Positions 16,355 to 25,900 of a stretch of 64,000 bases of DNA are shown here, one piece after another. Source of the DNA: Kineosporia succinea (GTDB taxonomy: Bacteria; Actinomycetota; Actinomycetes; Actinomycetales; Kineosporiaceae). The notes below the pieces were generated by a model. It was not told the DNA's origin and ran no database searches. It saw only the letters and a list, made by a program, of their open reading frames with translations. Location: the NCBI RefSeq assembly GCF_030811555.1, contig NZ_JAUSQZ010000001.1:1302001-1366000 (forward strand), given 5' to 3'. Both the position numbers and the translations under genes were made by a program. Within the stretch, counting starts at the first letter, position 1, and every line of letters starts with the position of its first letter.

Positions 16355-17518
16355 TCAGCGCAGCAGCGCCCGGGCCATCACCAGACGCTGGACCTGGTTC
16401 GTCCCCTCGTAGATCTGGGTGATCTTGGCGTCGCGCATCATCCGCTCCACCGGGTGGTCCGAGACGTAACCCGCGCCGCCCAGCAGCTGCACCGCGTCCA
16501 CCGTCACCCGCATCGCCACGTCGGAGGCGTGGCACTTCGCCGCCGCCCCGAAGAACCCCAGGTCGGGGTCGTTGCGCTCACTCTTGGCGGCGGCCGCGTA
16601 GACCATCTGCCGCGCCGACTCCACGGCCATCGCCATGTCGGCCAGCATGAACTGCAGCCCCTGGAACTCGGCCAGGTGCTTGCCGAACTGCTTGCGCTCC
16701 TTCACGTAGCCCACCGCGTAGTCGAGGGCGCCCTGGGCGATACCGACGGCCTGGGCTCCGATCGTGACCCGGGTGTGGTCGAGCGTGCGCAGAGCGAGTT
16801 GCAGCCCCTCGTCGGGCTTTCCGACCAGCCGGTCGCCGGGCAGGCGCACGTTGTCGAAGTGCAGCTCACGGGTGGGACTGCCCTTGATGCCGAGCTTGCG
16901 CTCCTTGGCCCCGACCCCGAACCCCTCGTCGTCGGCCTCGACCACGAAGGCGCCGATGTTGCGGCCCCTCCGCCCGTCCGGATCGGTCACCGCGAGCACG
17001 GTGTAGTAGCGGCTCTCACCGGCGTTCGTGATCCAGCTCTTCTGGCCGTTGAGCACCCAGTCGTCACCGTGGCGCACGGCCCTCGTGCGCATGCTGGCGG
17101 TGTCGCTGCCGGCCTCCCGCTCGGACAGGCCGTAGGAGAACATCGCCTCGCCGGTCGCGACCGGCGTCAGGTACTTCTTCTTCTGCTCCTCGTTCGCGCC
17201 GAGCATCAGCGGCAGCGTGCCGAGCTTGTTCACCGCCGGGATCAGCGAGGTGCTCGCACAGGCCCGGGCGACCTCCTCGATCACCAGGCAGGTGGCGAGG
17301 GCGTCGGCGCCGACCCCGTCGTAGGCCTCGGGGATGTGCGGGGCGTGGAAGTCGCCCGCCTTCAGCGCCTCGTACGAGGCGCGGGGGAACTCGCTCTTCT
17401 CGTCGGCCTCGGCCGCGTGCGGCGCGATCTTGTCGTCACAGAGCTCCCGCACGGCCGCCTGGAGCTCGCGGAGGTCGTCGGACAGCGCGAAGTACGGGAA
17501 ATCAGCAACGTCGCTCAT
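16355..17518 (-). CDS. Acyl-CoA dehydrogenase
   Basis: 387 residues, standard length. FAD-dependent alpha,beta-dehydrogenation of an acyl-CoA. Motifs are FSYGLSEREAGSDTASMRTRA, WVLNGQKSWITNAGESRYYTV, KERKLGIKGSPTRELHFDNVRLP, QFGKHLAEFQGLQFMLADMA and QLLGGAGYVSDHPVERMMRDAKITQIYEGTNQVQ, where the Glu of IYEGT is the usual catalytic base. Substrate cannot be told, although the sequence type is that of short-chain and branched-chain enzymes. ATG 17518 has a TACGCT box 6 bases upstream, suggesting a leaderless mRNA. Apparently monocistronic. Confidence 0.93.
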   Translation of the reverse strand: MSDVADFPYFALSDDLRELQAAVRELCDDKIAPHAAEADEKSEFPRASYEALKAGDFHAPHIPEAYDGVGADALATCLVIEEVARACASTSLIPAVNKLGTLPLMLGANEEQKKKYLTPVATGEAMFSYGLSEREAGSDTASMRTRAVRHGDDWVLNGQKSWITNAGESRYYTVLAVTDPDGRRGRNIGAFVVEADDEGFGVGAKERKLGIKGSPTRELHFDNVRLPGDRLVGKPDEGLQLALRTLDHTRVTIGAQAVGIAQGALDYAVGYVKERKQFGKHLAEFQGLQFMLADMAMAVESARQMVYAAAAKSERNDPDLGFFGAAAKCHASDVAMRVTVDAVQLLGGAGYVSDHPVERMMRDAKITQIYEGTNQVQRLVMARALLR

Positions 17519-17524
17519 GGATCG

Positions 17525-17530
17525 AGCGTA
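17525..17530 (-). promoter_or_regulatory. -10 box TACGCT, leaderless start of acyl-CoA dehydrogenase gene
   Basis: TAnnnT hexamer read on the minus strand ends 6 bases before ATG 17518, with no Shine-Dalgarno sequence between. Confidence 0.5.
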
Positions 17531-17580
17531 ATCACGGATATTCGTTGGCGCTGCCCCTGGAGCGGGACGAAAATCGCGGC

Positions 17581-18099
17581 ATGTCTTCGTGGATCTCGCC
17601 GGCGCCGCCCGTCCTGCCGGAAGACGGGGTGGGGCCGCTGGTGGGTCCCGACCGTCCGATGCTGGAGGGCTACCTCGACTTCTGCCGGGCCACCCTGCTG
17701 AACATCTGCGCCGGGCTGACCCCCGAGCAGCTCGCCGCCCGCCCGCTGCCGACCTCGATGTCGTTGCTCGGGCTGATCCGGCACCTGACCAAGGTGGAAC
17801 GGGTCTGGCTGCGCATCCGGGCCGGTGGTGAAGACGTGCAGAACCCGTTCACGGTGGTGGACGAGGACTTCGACCGGGCCGACGCCTCCGGGGCCCAGCT
17901 CTGGTGGGAGACCTACGTGCAGGAGTGCGCGCTCGCCACGAAGGCCGCCGAGGACGTGTCGTTCGAGCACACCGTGGAGGTGCGCGGCCAGGTGCTCTCG
18001 CTGCGCATGATCTACGTGCACCTGATCGGGGAGTACCAGCGGCACAACGGTCACGCCGACCTGATCCGGGAATCGCTGGACGGCGTGACCGGGCGCTGA
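17581..18099 (+). CDS. DinB/DUF664-family protein
   Basis: 172 residues. SLLGLIRHLTKVERVWLR and MIYVHLIGEYQRHNGHADLIRE carry the spaced His residues of the DinB-like four-helix bundle metal site, matching the DUF664 subgroup common in actinobacteria. Such proteins are related to mycothiol- or bacillithiol-dependent transferases, but a specific reaction cannot be assigned. ATG 17581 was chosen; an in-frame TTG at 17545 would add 12 residues. It diverges from the acyl-CoA dehydrogenase gene and converges with the LLM gene. Confidence 0.8.
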   Translation: MSSWISPAPPVLPEDGVGPLVGPDRPMLEGYLDFCRATLLNICAGLTPEQLAARPLPTSMSLLGLIRHLTKVERVWLRIRAGGEDVQNPFTVVDEDFDRADASGAQLWWETYVQECALATKAAEDVSFEHTVEVRGQVLSLRMIYVHLIGEYQRHNGHADLIRESLDGVTGR

Positions 18100-18142
18100 C
18101 CGCTGACGCCGGGGCGTGTGCCACAGGGTCTGCGGTGCGGCC

Positions 18143-19129
18143 TTACGACAGGGCCGGGACGACTTCCTTCTGGAACAGTTCGACACCGCTGAAATCCGTT
18201 GCGACCTCCGGGAAGTACGTGATCGCGTACTCCATCCCGAGCCCCTGCACGGCCTTCAGCTTCTCGACGACCTGCTCCGGAGTTCCCACCAGCCCGGCCG
18301 CGAGAACGTTCTCCACAGTCTTGTCCACCGCGTCCGGCGCCAGGAACTGCCGGTAGCGCTCGCGCAGCCGCGTCACCCGCTCGGACACCTCGGCCTCGTC
18401 CTGCCCGATGATCACGTTGAAGTTGCTGCTGCGGGTGATCTCGCCGAAGTCGCGGCCCAGGTCACGGCAGTGCCCGGCGAGAATCTCGGACTTGCGGGTG
18501 AACGTCTCCACGTCACCGCCGAAGTTGGTGTACGAGGCGTACTTGGCGGCGATGCGCAGCGTCTTCTTCTCGCCGCCCCCGGCCACCCAGAACGGGATGC
18601 CGCCCGCCTGCACCGGCCTGGGGTAGCAGAGCGCACCGTCGACCTGGTAGTGCTCGCCGGAGTAGGTGGCGACGCCGTTCTCCCAGGCCTGCTTCATGAT
18701 CTCGACGCCGTCGGCCAGCTGGCCGAGCCGGTCGCCCGCCCCCGGGAAGCCGTAACCGTAGGCGTTCCACTCGTGTTCGTACCAGCCCGCGCCGATGCCC
18801 ATCTCGACCCGCCCGGCCGAGATGTGGTCGATCGTGGCCGCGACCTTGGCCAGGTACATCGGGTTGCGGTAGCCCATGCACGTGCACATCTGCCCGAGCC
18901 GCACCCGGCTGGTGGTGGCCGCCAGGGCCGACATCAGCGTCCAGGCCTCGTGCGTGGCCTCGTCGGTGGGCACCGGGGTGGTGTGGAAGTGGTCGTAGAC
19001 CCAGACACTTTCCCAGGGCCCGGCCTCGGCCAGCTGGGCCACCCGGAGCATGGTGGGCCAATGATCGCTGACGTCGACCCCGACCAGGTCGAGCCGCCAG
19101 CCCTGCGGGATGAACAATCCGAAGCGCAT
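18143..19129 (-). CDS. LLM-class F420-dependent oxidoreductase
   Basis: 328 residues of a luciferase-like (beta/alpha)8 barrel. MRFGLFIPQGW at the N-terminus, ESVWVYDHFHTTPVPT, RVRLGQMCTCMGYRNPMYLAKVAATIDHISAGRVEMGIGAGW and PFWVAGGGEKKTLRIAAKYA are hallmark segments of the actinobacterial F420 branch. Hydride transfer using F420H2 (or FMN in relatives) is expected; substrate unknown. ATG 19129 has TAGGGT 7 bases upstream, while AGGGTG could also serve as a weak ribosome-binding site. A GTG three codons earlier is an alternative. Confidence 0.87.
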   Translation of the reverse strand: MRFGLFIPQGWRLDLVGVDVSDHWPTMLRVAQLAEAGPWESVWVYDHFHTTPVPTDEATHEAWTLMSALAATTSRVRLGQMCTCMGYRNPMYLAKVAATIDHISAGRVEMGIGAGWYEHEWNAYGYGFPGAGDRLGQLADGVEIMKQAWENGVATYSGEHYQVDGALCYPRPVQAGGIPFWVAGGGEKKTLRIAAKYASYTNFGGDVETFTRKSEILAGHCRDLGRDFGEITRSSNFNVIIGQDEAEVSERVTRLRERYRQFLAPDAVDKTVENVLAAGLVGTPEQVVEKLKAVQGLGMEYAITYFPEVATDFSGVELFQKEVVPALS

Positions 19130-19136
19130 ACGGTTC

Positions 19137-19142
19137 ACCCTA
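19137..19142 (-). promoter_or_regulatory. -10 box TAGGGT before LLM oxidoreductase gene
   Basis: TAnnnT hexamer on the minus strand ends 7 bases before ATG 19129. It overlaps a possible weak ribosome-binding site, so leaderless initiation is less certain than for other genes. Confidence 0.35.
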
Positions 19143-19188
19143 CGGCCCGCAGAGGCCTGGCGGCCCGGCCCGAAACGTCAGAATCTCT

Positions 19189-21369
19189 TCACATCGGCAC
19201 GGCCTCCACGTCGGCGAGAAGTGACCCGGTCCCGGTCAGGCGGGCCAGTTCGGCGGCCAGGATCGGGCCGCCGTCGGTGGTGAGCACGCTCTCCGGATGG
19301 AACTGGAACCCGGCCAGGTTCCGGGCCCGCAGCGCCGTGACGAAGGTGCCCGCGTCGTCCGTCGACAGCGTCACCCCGGCGGGGGGTTCGCCGGGCACCG
19401 GCACCGCGAAGCTGTTGTAGAAGCCGACGTGACGTTCGGTCCCGAACAGGTCGATGCGGCGCTGGCGGCCCTGGTCGGGCGCGGGCAGGCGCTGGACGCC
19501 GAGTCCCAGGGCCAGGGAGACGATCTGGTGGCCCAGGCAGATGCCGAGCGTGGGCAGGCTGACGGCCAGGCGGGCGTGGGCGAGCGAACGCAGGGCACGC
19601 ATGCGGCGGTCCATGATGTCCCGCGGGTCGCCGGGGCCCGGGCCGATCACGACGGGCGCGGACGTGGTCGCCAGCTCGTCACCCGCCGGTCCCGCCAGAT
19701 CCTCCCAGGGGTGCTCGGTCACCTCGAACCCGTTGCAGCGCAACAGGTGTCCGAGCATGGCGGTGAAGTCGTCCTCGGCGTTGACCACCAGCACGCGGCC
19801 GTTCACGGGCGCCGTCGCGGCCGGGGGCCGCAACCAGTGCGTGGACAGCGTGTGGTTGCGGGCGGCGAGCAGGTCGAGCAGGCGAGCGCCGGTCGGGTCA
19901 CCCTGCGTCGTGGTCGATCCGGCCGGCGAGCGTCCTCCGAGGCCTTCGGGCCGGGGAGACGTCCCCAGCGGTGGTCCGGTCAGCGCCGACAGAATCCCCT
20001 TCGACTTGGCCCGGGTCTCGGCCAGTTCCGCATCCGGCCGGGATCCGCGCACCAGCGTGGCTCCGGCCGGGATGCGCACCGTGCCGTCGGGCGTGATCTC
20101 GGCCGTTCGGATGAGGATCGGCGCGTCGAGGCGCTGCTGCCCCTGGGCGTCCCGGTCGATCAGGGCGAGAATGCCCCCGTAGTAACGCCTTCCCCGGCGC
20201 TCGTGGCGGGCGATCACCCGGCAGGCGTTGCGGATCGGGCTGCCGGTGACCGTGGGCGCGAACAGGGTGGCGGTGAGGATGTCGCGGACGTCGGCCGTGG
20301 CCCGGCCGTCGAGCACGTACTCGGTGTGGGTGAGGTGGGCCATCGGCTTGAGCAGGGGGCCCGAGACGCGTCCACCGTTCTCGGTGACCGCGGCCATCAT
20401 CTTGAGCTCCTCGTCCACCACCATCGCGAGCTCGTCGCGCTCCTTCACGTCGGCGAGGAACCGCTCGAGGGCGACCGTGTGGGCGGACTCGTCGGCGAAC
20501 CCGCCGGACGGGTGCCGGAGCGTGCCGGAGATCGGATTCATCGTCACCACACCGTCGTTCAGGCTGACGTGGCGTTCCGGCGTGGCGCCGACCAGGGTGG
20601 TGCGGGGCGTGTGCAGCAGGAAGGTCCAGTAGGCGTTCTGCTCACCTTCGAGCAGGCGCTTGAGGACGCCGAGAGCGGCTGCCGCTCTCGGCTCCCGTTC
20701 GGTCTCGATGCGTCCGGTCAGGCTGCGGTGGATGACGAAGTTCGAGCCCTCGCCGCCGGCGATCTCCTGGGAGAGAACGTCTTTGACGGTGCGCTCGTAG
20801 GCCGCGTCGGGGACGTCGTAGCCGGTCTCGCGGAAACTGTGCGGGCCGTCGGGCAGGGCGGCGACCAGCTCGTCCAGGTTCACCCCGATCCGCTCGGTGA
20901 CCTGCAGCACGAGGATCGGCGTGCCGTCGTCGACCACGTCGAAACCGCGCTCGGCGATCTGCCGGAAGCCGATGGCCGCGAGCACCGGATGCTGCTCGTC
21001 AGGGGCCTGCGGTACGTCTTCGATTCGCGTGACCTCCGACCCCTCGCCGATGAGTATCTCGACTCTGGTGGGGTTTTCACCCGGACGGTGCAGCACGGCG
21101 AAGGCGGGAGCGGCCCGGAGACGGGCGACGAGGCCGGCCGGACCGGGGTTCGGCGCCGGGCAGTTCCCACCCACCCGGGGAGTCGCGCCCGACCGCGCCT
21201 GCGGTTGAGCCGGGTGCAGCCCGGGGGCGAGCGGCTCCGGTTCCGGCGCCGGGCAGTCCCCACCCACCCGGGGAGTCGCGCCCCCCTGTGCCTTTGGATG
21301 ACTCAGGGGCAGCGTGGGTGCATCAGCCGGCTGGGTTCCACCCAGGGGTCCGGTGTGCTGAGAGCTCAT
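19189..21369 (-). CDS. trpEG: Fused anthranilate synthase (TrpE-TrpG)
   Basis: 726 residues. It converts chorismate and glutamine to anthranilate, the first step of tryptophan synthesis. Residues about 75-500 are the chorismate-binding component (NPISGTLRHP, DVKERDELAMVVDEELKMMA, ATLFAPTVTGSPIRNACRVIARHE, RYYGGILALID). Residues about 535-726 are the class I glutamine amidotransferase with Cys in LGICLGHQIVSLALGLG and His-Glu in FQFHPESVLTTDGG. The single-chain layout also occurs in PhzE, but no phenazine gene is nearby and the gene has a Trp-codon attenuator, so tryptophan synthesis is the better call. The N-terminal 70 residues are a Pro/Gly-rich extension holding two copies of GATPRVGG(D/N)CPAP. 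ATG 21369 is chosen over in-frame TTG 21420, which lies in the attenuator. Confidence 0.9.
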   Translation of the reverse strand: MSSQHTGPLGGTQPADAPTLPLSHPKAQGGATPRVGGDCPAPEPEPLAPGLHPAQPQARSGATPRVGGNCPAPNPGPAGLVARLRAAPAFAVLHRPGENPTRVEILIGEGSEVTRIEDVPQAPDEQHPVLAAIGFRQIAERGFDVVDDGTPILVLQVTERIGVNLDELVAALPDGPHSFRETGYDVPDAAYERTVKDVLSQEIAGGEGSNFVIHRSLTGRIETEREPRAAAALGVLKRLLEGEQNAYWTFLLHTPRTTLVGATPERHVSLNDGVVTMNPISGTLRHPSGGFADESAHTVALERFLADVKERDELAMVVDEELKMMAAVTENGGRVSGPLLKPMAHLTHTEYVLDGRATADVRDILTATLFAPTVTGSPIRNACRVIARHERRGRRYYGGILALIDRDAQGQQRLDAPILIRTAEITPDGTVRIPAGATLVRGSRPDAELAETRAKSKGILSALTGPPLGTSPRPEGLGGRSPAGSTTTQGDPTGARLLDLLAARNHTLSTHWLRPPAATAPVNGRVLVVNAEDDFTAMLGHLLRCNGFEVTEHPWEDLAGPAGDELATTSAPVVIGPGPGDPRDIMDRRMRALRSLAHARLAVSLPTLGICLGHQIVSLALGLGVQRLPAPDQGRQRRIDLFGTERHVGFYNSFAVPVPGEPPAGVTLSTDDAGTFVTALRARNLAGFQFHPESVLTTDGGPILAAELARLTGTGSLLADVEAVPM
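21151..21283. repeat. Two 40-bp direct repeats in the 5' end of trpEG
   Basis: 21151-21190 and 21244-21283 are identical except for one base, 93 bp apart and in frame, encoding the duplicated GATPRVGG-CPAP segment. Confidence 0.85.
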
Positions 21370-21427
21370 GGAACGACCTGTTTCTGCCAGGGCGCCCGTC
21401 GGGGTCGCGCCGTGGCACAAACGCCGA

Positions 21428-21450
21428 CGGCCGCCTCGACGAGGCGGCCG
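21428..21450 (-). terminator. Trp attenuator terminator hairpin upstream of trpEG
   Basis: CGGCCGCCTCG, one central base and CGAGGCGGCCG form a perfect 11-bp inverted repeat, giving a tight hairpin. It lies between the leader peptide stop (21488) and trpEG (21369). GGCGGCC just after the leader stop (within 21475-21486) can pair with the 5' arm as antiterminator. TGGCC-CGCC, overlapping the second Trp codon, can pair with that same GGCGGCC segment. The tail after the hairpin contains only TTT. Confidence 0.75.
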
Positions 21451-21487
21451 CGAAAGGGAAGGAGCTGAACGCGAGATGGCCGCCGGT

Positions 21488-21523
21488 CAGGCGGGCCACC
21501 AGAAGTTTCGCGTCGAACTCATA
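21488..21523 (-). CDS. trpL: Tryptophan attenuator leader peptide
   Basis: An 11-codon ORF encodes MSSTRNFWWPA, with two adjacent UGG codons just before the stop. It lies 119 bases upstream of trpEG and precedes mutually exclusive stem-loops. Ribosome stalling at UGG-UGG when charged tRNA-Trp is scarce should let the antiterminator form and trpEG be transcribed. A TACGGT box sits 6 bases before the ATG, so the leader mRNA may start at or near the AUG. Trp-codon leaders are established before actinobacterial trpE genes; this instance is read directly from the sequence. Confidence 0.85.
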
Positions 21524-21529
21524 CGTACA

Positions 21530-21535
21530 CCGTAT
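21530..21535 (-). promoter_or_regulatory. -10 box TACGGT for trp leader and trpEG
   Basis: Minus-strand TAnnnT hexamer 6 bases before the leader ATG at 21523. Confidence 0.5.
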
Positions 21536-21584
21536 CGCATCCACCCGGCATCCACGTGGACGCGTGCGGGACTCGTGCCCCCGC

Positions 21585-21590
21585 TACCCT
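21585..21590 (+). promoter_or_regulatory. -10 box TACCCT, leaderless start of UDP-glucose dehydrogenase gene
   Basis: TACCCT ends 6 bases before ATG 21597 with no room for a ribosome-binding site. It is back-to-back with the trp leader promoter, the two start codons being only 74 bp apart. Confidence 0.55.
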
Positions 21591-21596
21591 CTGGCC

Positions 21597-22931
21597 ATGC
21601 GTCTATCAGTGATGGGGTGCGGTTACCTGGGCGCCGTGCACGCGGCGTGCATGGCCGACTTCGGCCACGAGGTCGTGGGGGTCGATGTCGACGAGCGAAA
21701 GATCGCCGACCTGACCCAGGCGAAGGCCCCGTTCTTCGAGCCCGGTCTGCCCGAACTGCTGCAGCGTGCCACCGGGTCGGGGCGGCTGGCGTTCACCACC
21801 GACGTGTCGCGGGTGGCCCACACCCCGGAAGCCCCCACCGTGCACTTCGTCTGCGTCGGCACGCCCCAGCGGTCCGGTGAGTTCGCCGCCGACACCAGCT
21901 ACGTCGACGCCGCGGTGCGGGCCCTGCTGCCTCATCTGCAGCCGGGCGACCTGGTGGTGGGCAAGTCCACGGTCCCGGTGGGCACGGCGGCGCGTCTGGC
22001 CGCGATGATCTCCGAGGCCGTCCCCGGGGCCCTGCTGGCGTGGAACCCGGAGTTCCTGCGCGAGGGCCACGCGGTCGACGACACCCAGCACCCCGACCGC
22101 ATCGTCTACGGCCTCCCCGCCGACCCCGACGACGCGGCCCGGGCCAAGGCCATGCTCGACGAGGTCTACGCCAGCCCGATCTCCGAGGGCACCCCCGTGC
22201 TCACGTCCGACTACGCCACGTCCGAGCTCGTCAAGACCGCCGCCAACGCCTTCCTGGCCACCAAGATCTCGTTCATCAACGCGATGGCCGAGGTCTGCGA
22301 GGCCGCCGGGGCCGACGTCTCCGCCCTGGCCGCGGCGATCGGCCACGACGACCGGATCGGCCCGAAGTTCCTCGGCGCCGGCCTCGGTTTCGGCGGCGGC
22401 TGCCTGCCCAAGGACATCCGCGCGTTCATGGCCCGCGCCGGTGAGCTCGGCGCCGACCAGGCCCTGACCTTCCTGCGCGAGGTCGACGCGATCAACATGC
22501 GCCGCCGCACCCGCATGGTCGACCTGGCCCGCGAGGTGCTGCAGGGCTCGTTCCTCGGGCGCAAGGTCGCCGTGCTGGGCGCCGCGTTCAAGCCCGAGAG
22601 CGACGACATCCGCGACTCGCCCGCGCTCAACGTGGCCGCACAGATCCGTCTGCAGGGGGCCGAGGTGGTCGTGACCGACCCCGCCGCCCTCGAGAACGCC
22701 CGCCGCGCCTGGCCCGACCTGCACTACGAGGACAAGGTCGAGGTGGCCTGCGACGGCGCCGACGTGGTGCTGCTCCTGACCGAGTGGAAGCAGTACAAGG
22801 CCATCGACCCGGCGCAGCTGGCCGGCATCGTGCGCCAGCACAACGTGCTCGACGGCCGCAACGCCCTCGACCCGCAGCGGTGGCGCAACGCCGGGTGGAC
22901 GTACCGGGCGCTGGGTCGCCCGCGGGTCTGA
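21597..22931 (+). CDS. ugd: UDP-glucose 6-dehydrogenase
   Basis: 444 residues. It oxidises UDP-glucose to UDP-glucuronate with two NAD+. The Rossmann motif MGCGYLGAVHA is at residues 6-16, then FVCVGTPQRSGEFAADTSYV, GKSTVPVGTAARL, WNPEFLREGHAVDD, ELVKTAANAFLATKISFINAM and the catalytic-Cys segment GFGGGCLPKDIRAFM. C-terminal FKPESDDIRDSPAL binds the nucleotide. It belongs to a different subgroup from the WecC-like enzyme at 8196, so the cell likely makes two distinct UDP-uronic acids. It is unlinked to a glycosyltransferase operon but lies 5.6 kb beyond the LCP gene. Confidence 0.92.
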   Translation: MRLSVMGCGYLGAVHAACMADFGHEVVGVDVDERKIADLTQAKAPFFEPGLPELLQRATGSGRLAFTTDVSRVAHTPEAPTVHFVCVGTPQRSGEFAADTSYVDAAVRALLPHLQPGDLVVGKSTVPVGTAARLAAMISEAVPGALLAWNPEFLREGHAVDDTQHPDRIVYGLPADPDDAARAKAMLDEVYASPISEGTPVLTSDYATSELVKTAANAFLATKISFINAMAEVCEAAGADVSALAAAIGHDDRIGPKFLGAGLGFGGGCLPKDIRAFMARAGELGADQALTFLREVDAINMRRRTRMVDLAREVLQGSFLGRKVAVLGAAFKPESDDIRDSPALNVAAQIRLQGAEVVVTDPAALENARRAWPDLHYEDKVEVACDGADVVLLLTEWKQYKAIDPAQLAGIVRQHNVLDGRNALDPQRWRNAGWTYRALGRPRV

Positions 22932-22938
22932 CGAGCGC

Positions 22939-22970
22939 CCGGGGAGAGCTGCCCGAGCGGCTCTCCCCGG
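22939..22970. terminator. Bidirectional terminator between ugd and adnB
   Basis: CCGGGGAGAGC (22939-22949) and GCTCTCCCCGG (22960-22970) form a perfect 11-bp stem with a 10-base loop in the short gap between convergent genes. Confidence 0.7.
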
Positions 22971-22988
22971 CTGTCCCGGCCCCGGGCG

Positions 22989-25900
22989 TCAGACCTCCTG
23001 GAAGAGCAGTTCCTCCAGGGCCGATTCGTCGTACAGGTCGACCGGCCGCACCGTGCGCCCGGTCGAGGCGTAGAAGAACGCGGCACTGACCTGCTCGAGC
23101 GGGATGCCGTGCAGCCTCGACCAGGCCAGGCGGTACACGGCCAGCTGCACCGAGAGCGCCTTCATCTGCTCGTGCCCGGGCGGGCGGCCGGTCTTCCAGT
23201 CGACCACGTCCCAGGCGCCGTCGGGCCGGCGGAACACGGCGTCGATGCGGCCTCGCAGCACCACCCCGGCCACCGGCGTCTCGATGTTGACCTCGACCGC
23301 CTCGGCCGTGCGCTCGGCCCACTCCGAGGCCAGGAAGTTCGCCTGCAGCTCCTCGAGTTTCGCGTCGCCCAGGTCGAGGTCGTCGGCGCCCGGCAGGTCG
23401 TCGATGTCGACCAGGGCCGCGGCCCCGAACCGGCGTTCCAGCCAGGCGTGGAACGCGCTGCCCCGCCGGGCGTGCGGACTCGGCTGCTGCGGCATCGGCC
23501 GACGCAGCCGCTCGGCCAGGGCCTGGCGGTCGGCGGCCAGGGCCACCGCACGGGACGCGGACAGGTGCGTGGGCAGCCGGACCGTGAGCTCACCGCTCGC
23601 CTGGGCGTCACGCTCGGCCAGCAGGACCTCGACCTCTCGGGCCCAGGCGGCTTCCTCGGTGGTCTGCGGCTCGGGCACGGCCTGGAGGGTGGTCTGCGCC
23701 TCGGGCACGGCCGGGAGGGTGGTCTGCGGCTCGGGCACGTTCGGGAGGGGAGCCACCTCACCCGCCGCAACCGTGCCCGAACCGGCCTGCCCCAAAACCG
23801 AAGCAGCACCGGAGTCCGCGCCACGACGAGGCCCGGCCCCCGCGAACCCGTCGAGATCGTCCGGCGGCGGCTCGAAGTCGTCCGGCGCCCAGTCGTCGCG
23901 CGGCAGCCAGTCTTCTCCCGGGGCCCAGCCCACCTCGGTCACCCCGAACTCGGTGACCCGGATCTCGGACGCCCCCAACTCCGACGCGTCCACCTCGACC
24001 GAACCCGGGTCGTCGACCGACGCCGGGGGCACCTCCCCGGCCCGAGGGGTCAGGGCGACCGCCATCGGCAGCCCGGCCTCCGACGGCGACCCGGGCCGCA
24101 CATCGGGCAGCACATCGGGCAGCACATCGGGCAGTGCCCGCGTTCCGTAGGCCCGCCGCCGCTCACCGCTGAGCGCCTCGATCGCCCGCCGCACGAGTTC
24201 CGCACCGTCTTCGACGGTTTCGCGGCGCCCCTCGAGCGGATCCCCCCACACCGCGGTGCGGCCGTCGACCGCCCGCGGGTTCTCGGCCCCCTCGTCGGGC
24301 TGGTCGTTCCACAGCCCGACGGCGATCTCGTCACGCGGCGCGCGCTGCAGCAGCTCGCGGATCTCGACCATGAACCGCGACGGGATGCGGGGTTTCACGC
24401 CGTCACCCCAGATCGCGCCGGTCAGGAGCAGTGAGTCCTTGGCCCGGGTGGTGGCGACGTAGGCCAGGCGGCGTTCCTCGGCCACCTCGTGCTCACCGCA
24501 GTACTCCATGAACCGTTTGAGCTCGAGATCCAGCTCGTCCTGCGTGGTGGCGCCGCGGTAGTTCCACTGCGGCAGGCCGGACGCGTCACCGCGCAGGGGG
24601 AACGGCACCGCGCCGATGTCGTTGAGCCAGCCCTTCGAGCGTTTCGGCGGCTGGCCGTTCTGCCCGGCCGGGAACGTCCCCTCGACCATCCCGGTGACCG
24701 CGACCACGTCCCACTCCAGGCCTTTCGAGCCGTGCACGGTGAGCAGCTGGATCGCGTCCTCGTGCTGCTCGACCACCCCGGCGTCGAGACCGCGTTCGCG
24801 CTCCTCGGCGGCGGTAAGCCAGCCCAGGAACGTGCCCAGCGTGGGCCGGTCGCCGCTGTCGGCGAACTGGGCCGCGACATCCGCGAACGCGTCGAGATGG
24901 GCCCGGGCCGCGGCCGGCGAACGGTTCGGCTGGGCCGCCACCTCGACGTCGAGCAGCAGCGCACGTTCGGCCTCGAGCACCAGGTCGGGCAGCGGCAGCG
25001 CGAGCCGGCCGCGCAGTCCCCGCAGCACGACCGACAGCTTCTCGAGCCGGTGCCGCCCCTCGTCGGAGAGTTGCTGCCCCTGCGGCCCCTCCCAGCCCGG
25101 TTCGGGCAGCGCGTCGAGCGCGTCGACGATGGACTGCTCGTCGACCGAGTCGTGCTGCACCGCCAGGTTCGCCGGCAACTCGAACTCACGGTTGCGCCAG
25201 CTCGCCGCCAGCTCCCGCGACCAGGTGCCGAGCCCGTCGAGGTCCCGGGCCCCGATCCGCCAGGCCGGCCCGGTGAGCAACCGCATCAGGGCGTCGCCGC
25301 GCGTGGGGTCGTGCACCACCTCGAGAGCCGCTCGCAGGTCGGCGATCTCGGGCACGTGCAGCAGCCCGCCCAGGCCGATGACCTCGACCGGCAGGTTGCG
25401 CCCGCGCAACGTCGCCTCGATCAGCGGGAACTGCGCCCGGGCCCGGCAGAGCACGGCCACGGACTGCCGCGAACCGTCGTCCCGCTTGCGGTGCCAGGCG
25501 TGTTCGGCGATGTCGGCGACCGCCCGGGCCTCGTCTTCGAGCGTGGCGTGCCACTCCATGCGCACCCGCCCGGGACCGGCGTCGGGCCGGGCGGTGAGCG
25601 GGTGCACGTCGACGGTGAGATCCGGGTCGCCCCAGACCGGCGTGTGACGCAGCGGGGCCGCGAGCTCGTTCGCGACGGCCAGGATCGCGTGGTCGTTGCG
25701 CCAGCTCGTGGACAGGTGACGGGTCGCCGCCCGCCCGCCGTCGGCCGCCGGGAAGTCCAGGCCGAAGCGCTGCAGGTTGCCCGCCGAGGCACCGCGCCAG
25801 GCGTAGATCGACTGGTGCGGGTCGCCCACCGCGATCACCGGGTGCCCACCGCCGAAAAGCTCCTGCAGCAGCACCACCTGGGCGTGGCTCGTGTCCTGGT

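Noticed and set aside
19189-21369. PhzE or antibiotic-type aminodeoxyisochorismate synthase
   Set aside because: The same domain layout occurs, but no other phenazine or antibiotic genes are adjacent and the gene has a Trp attenuator.
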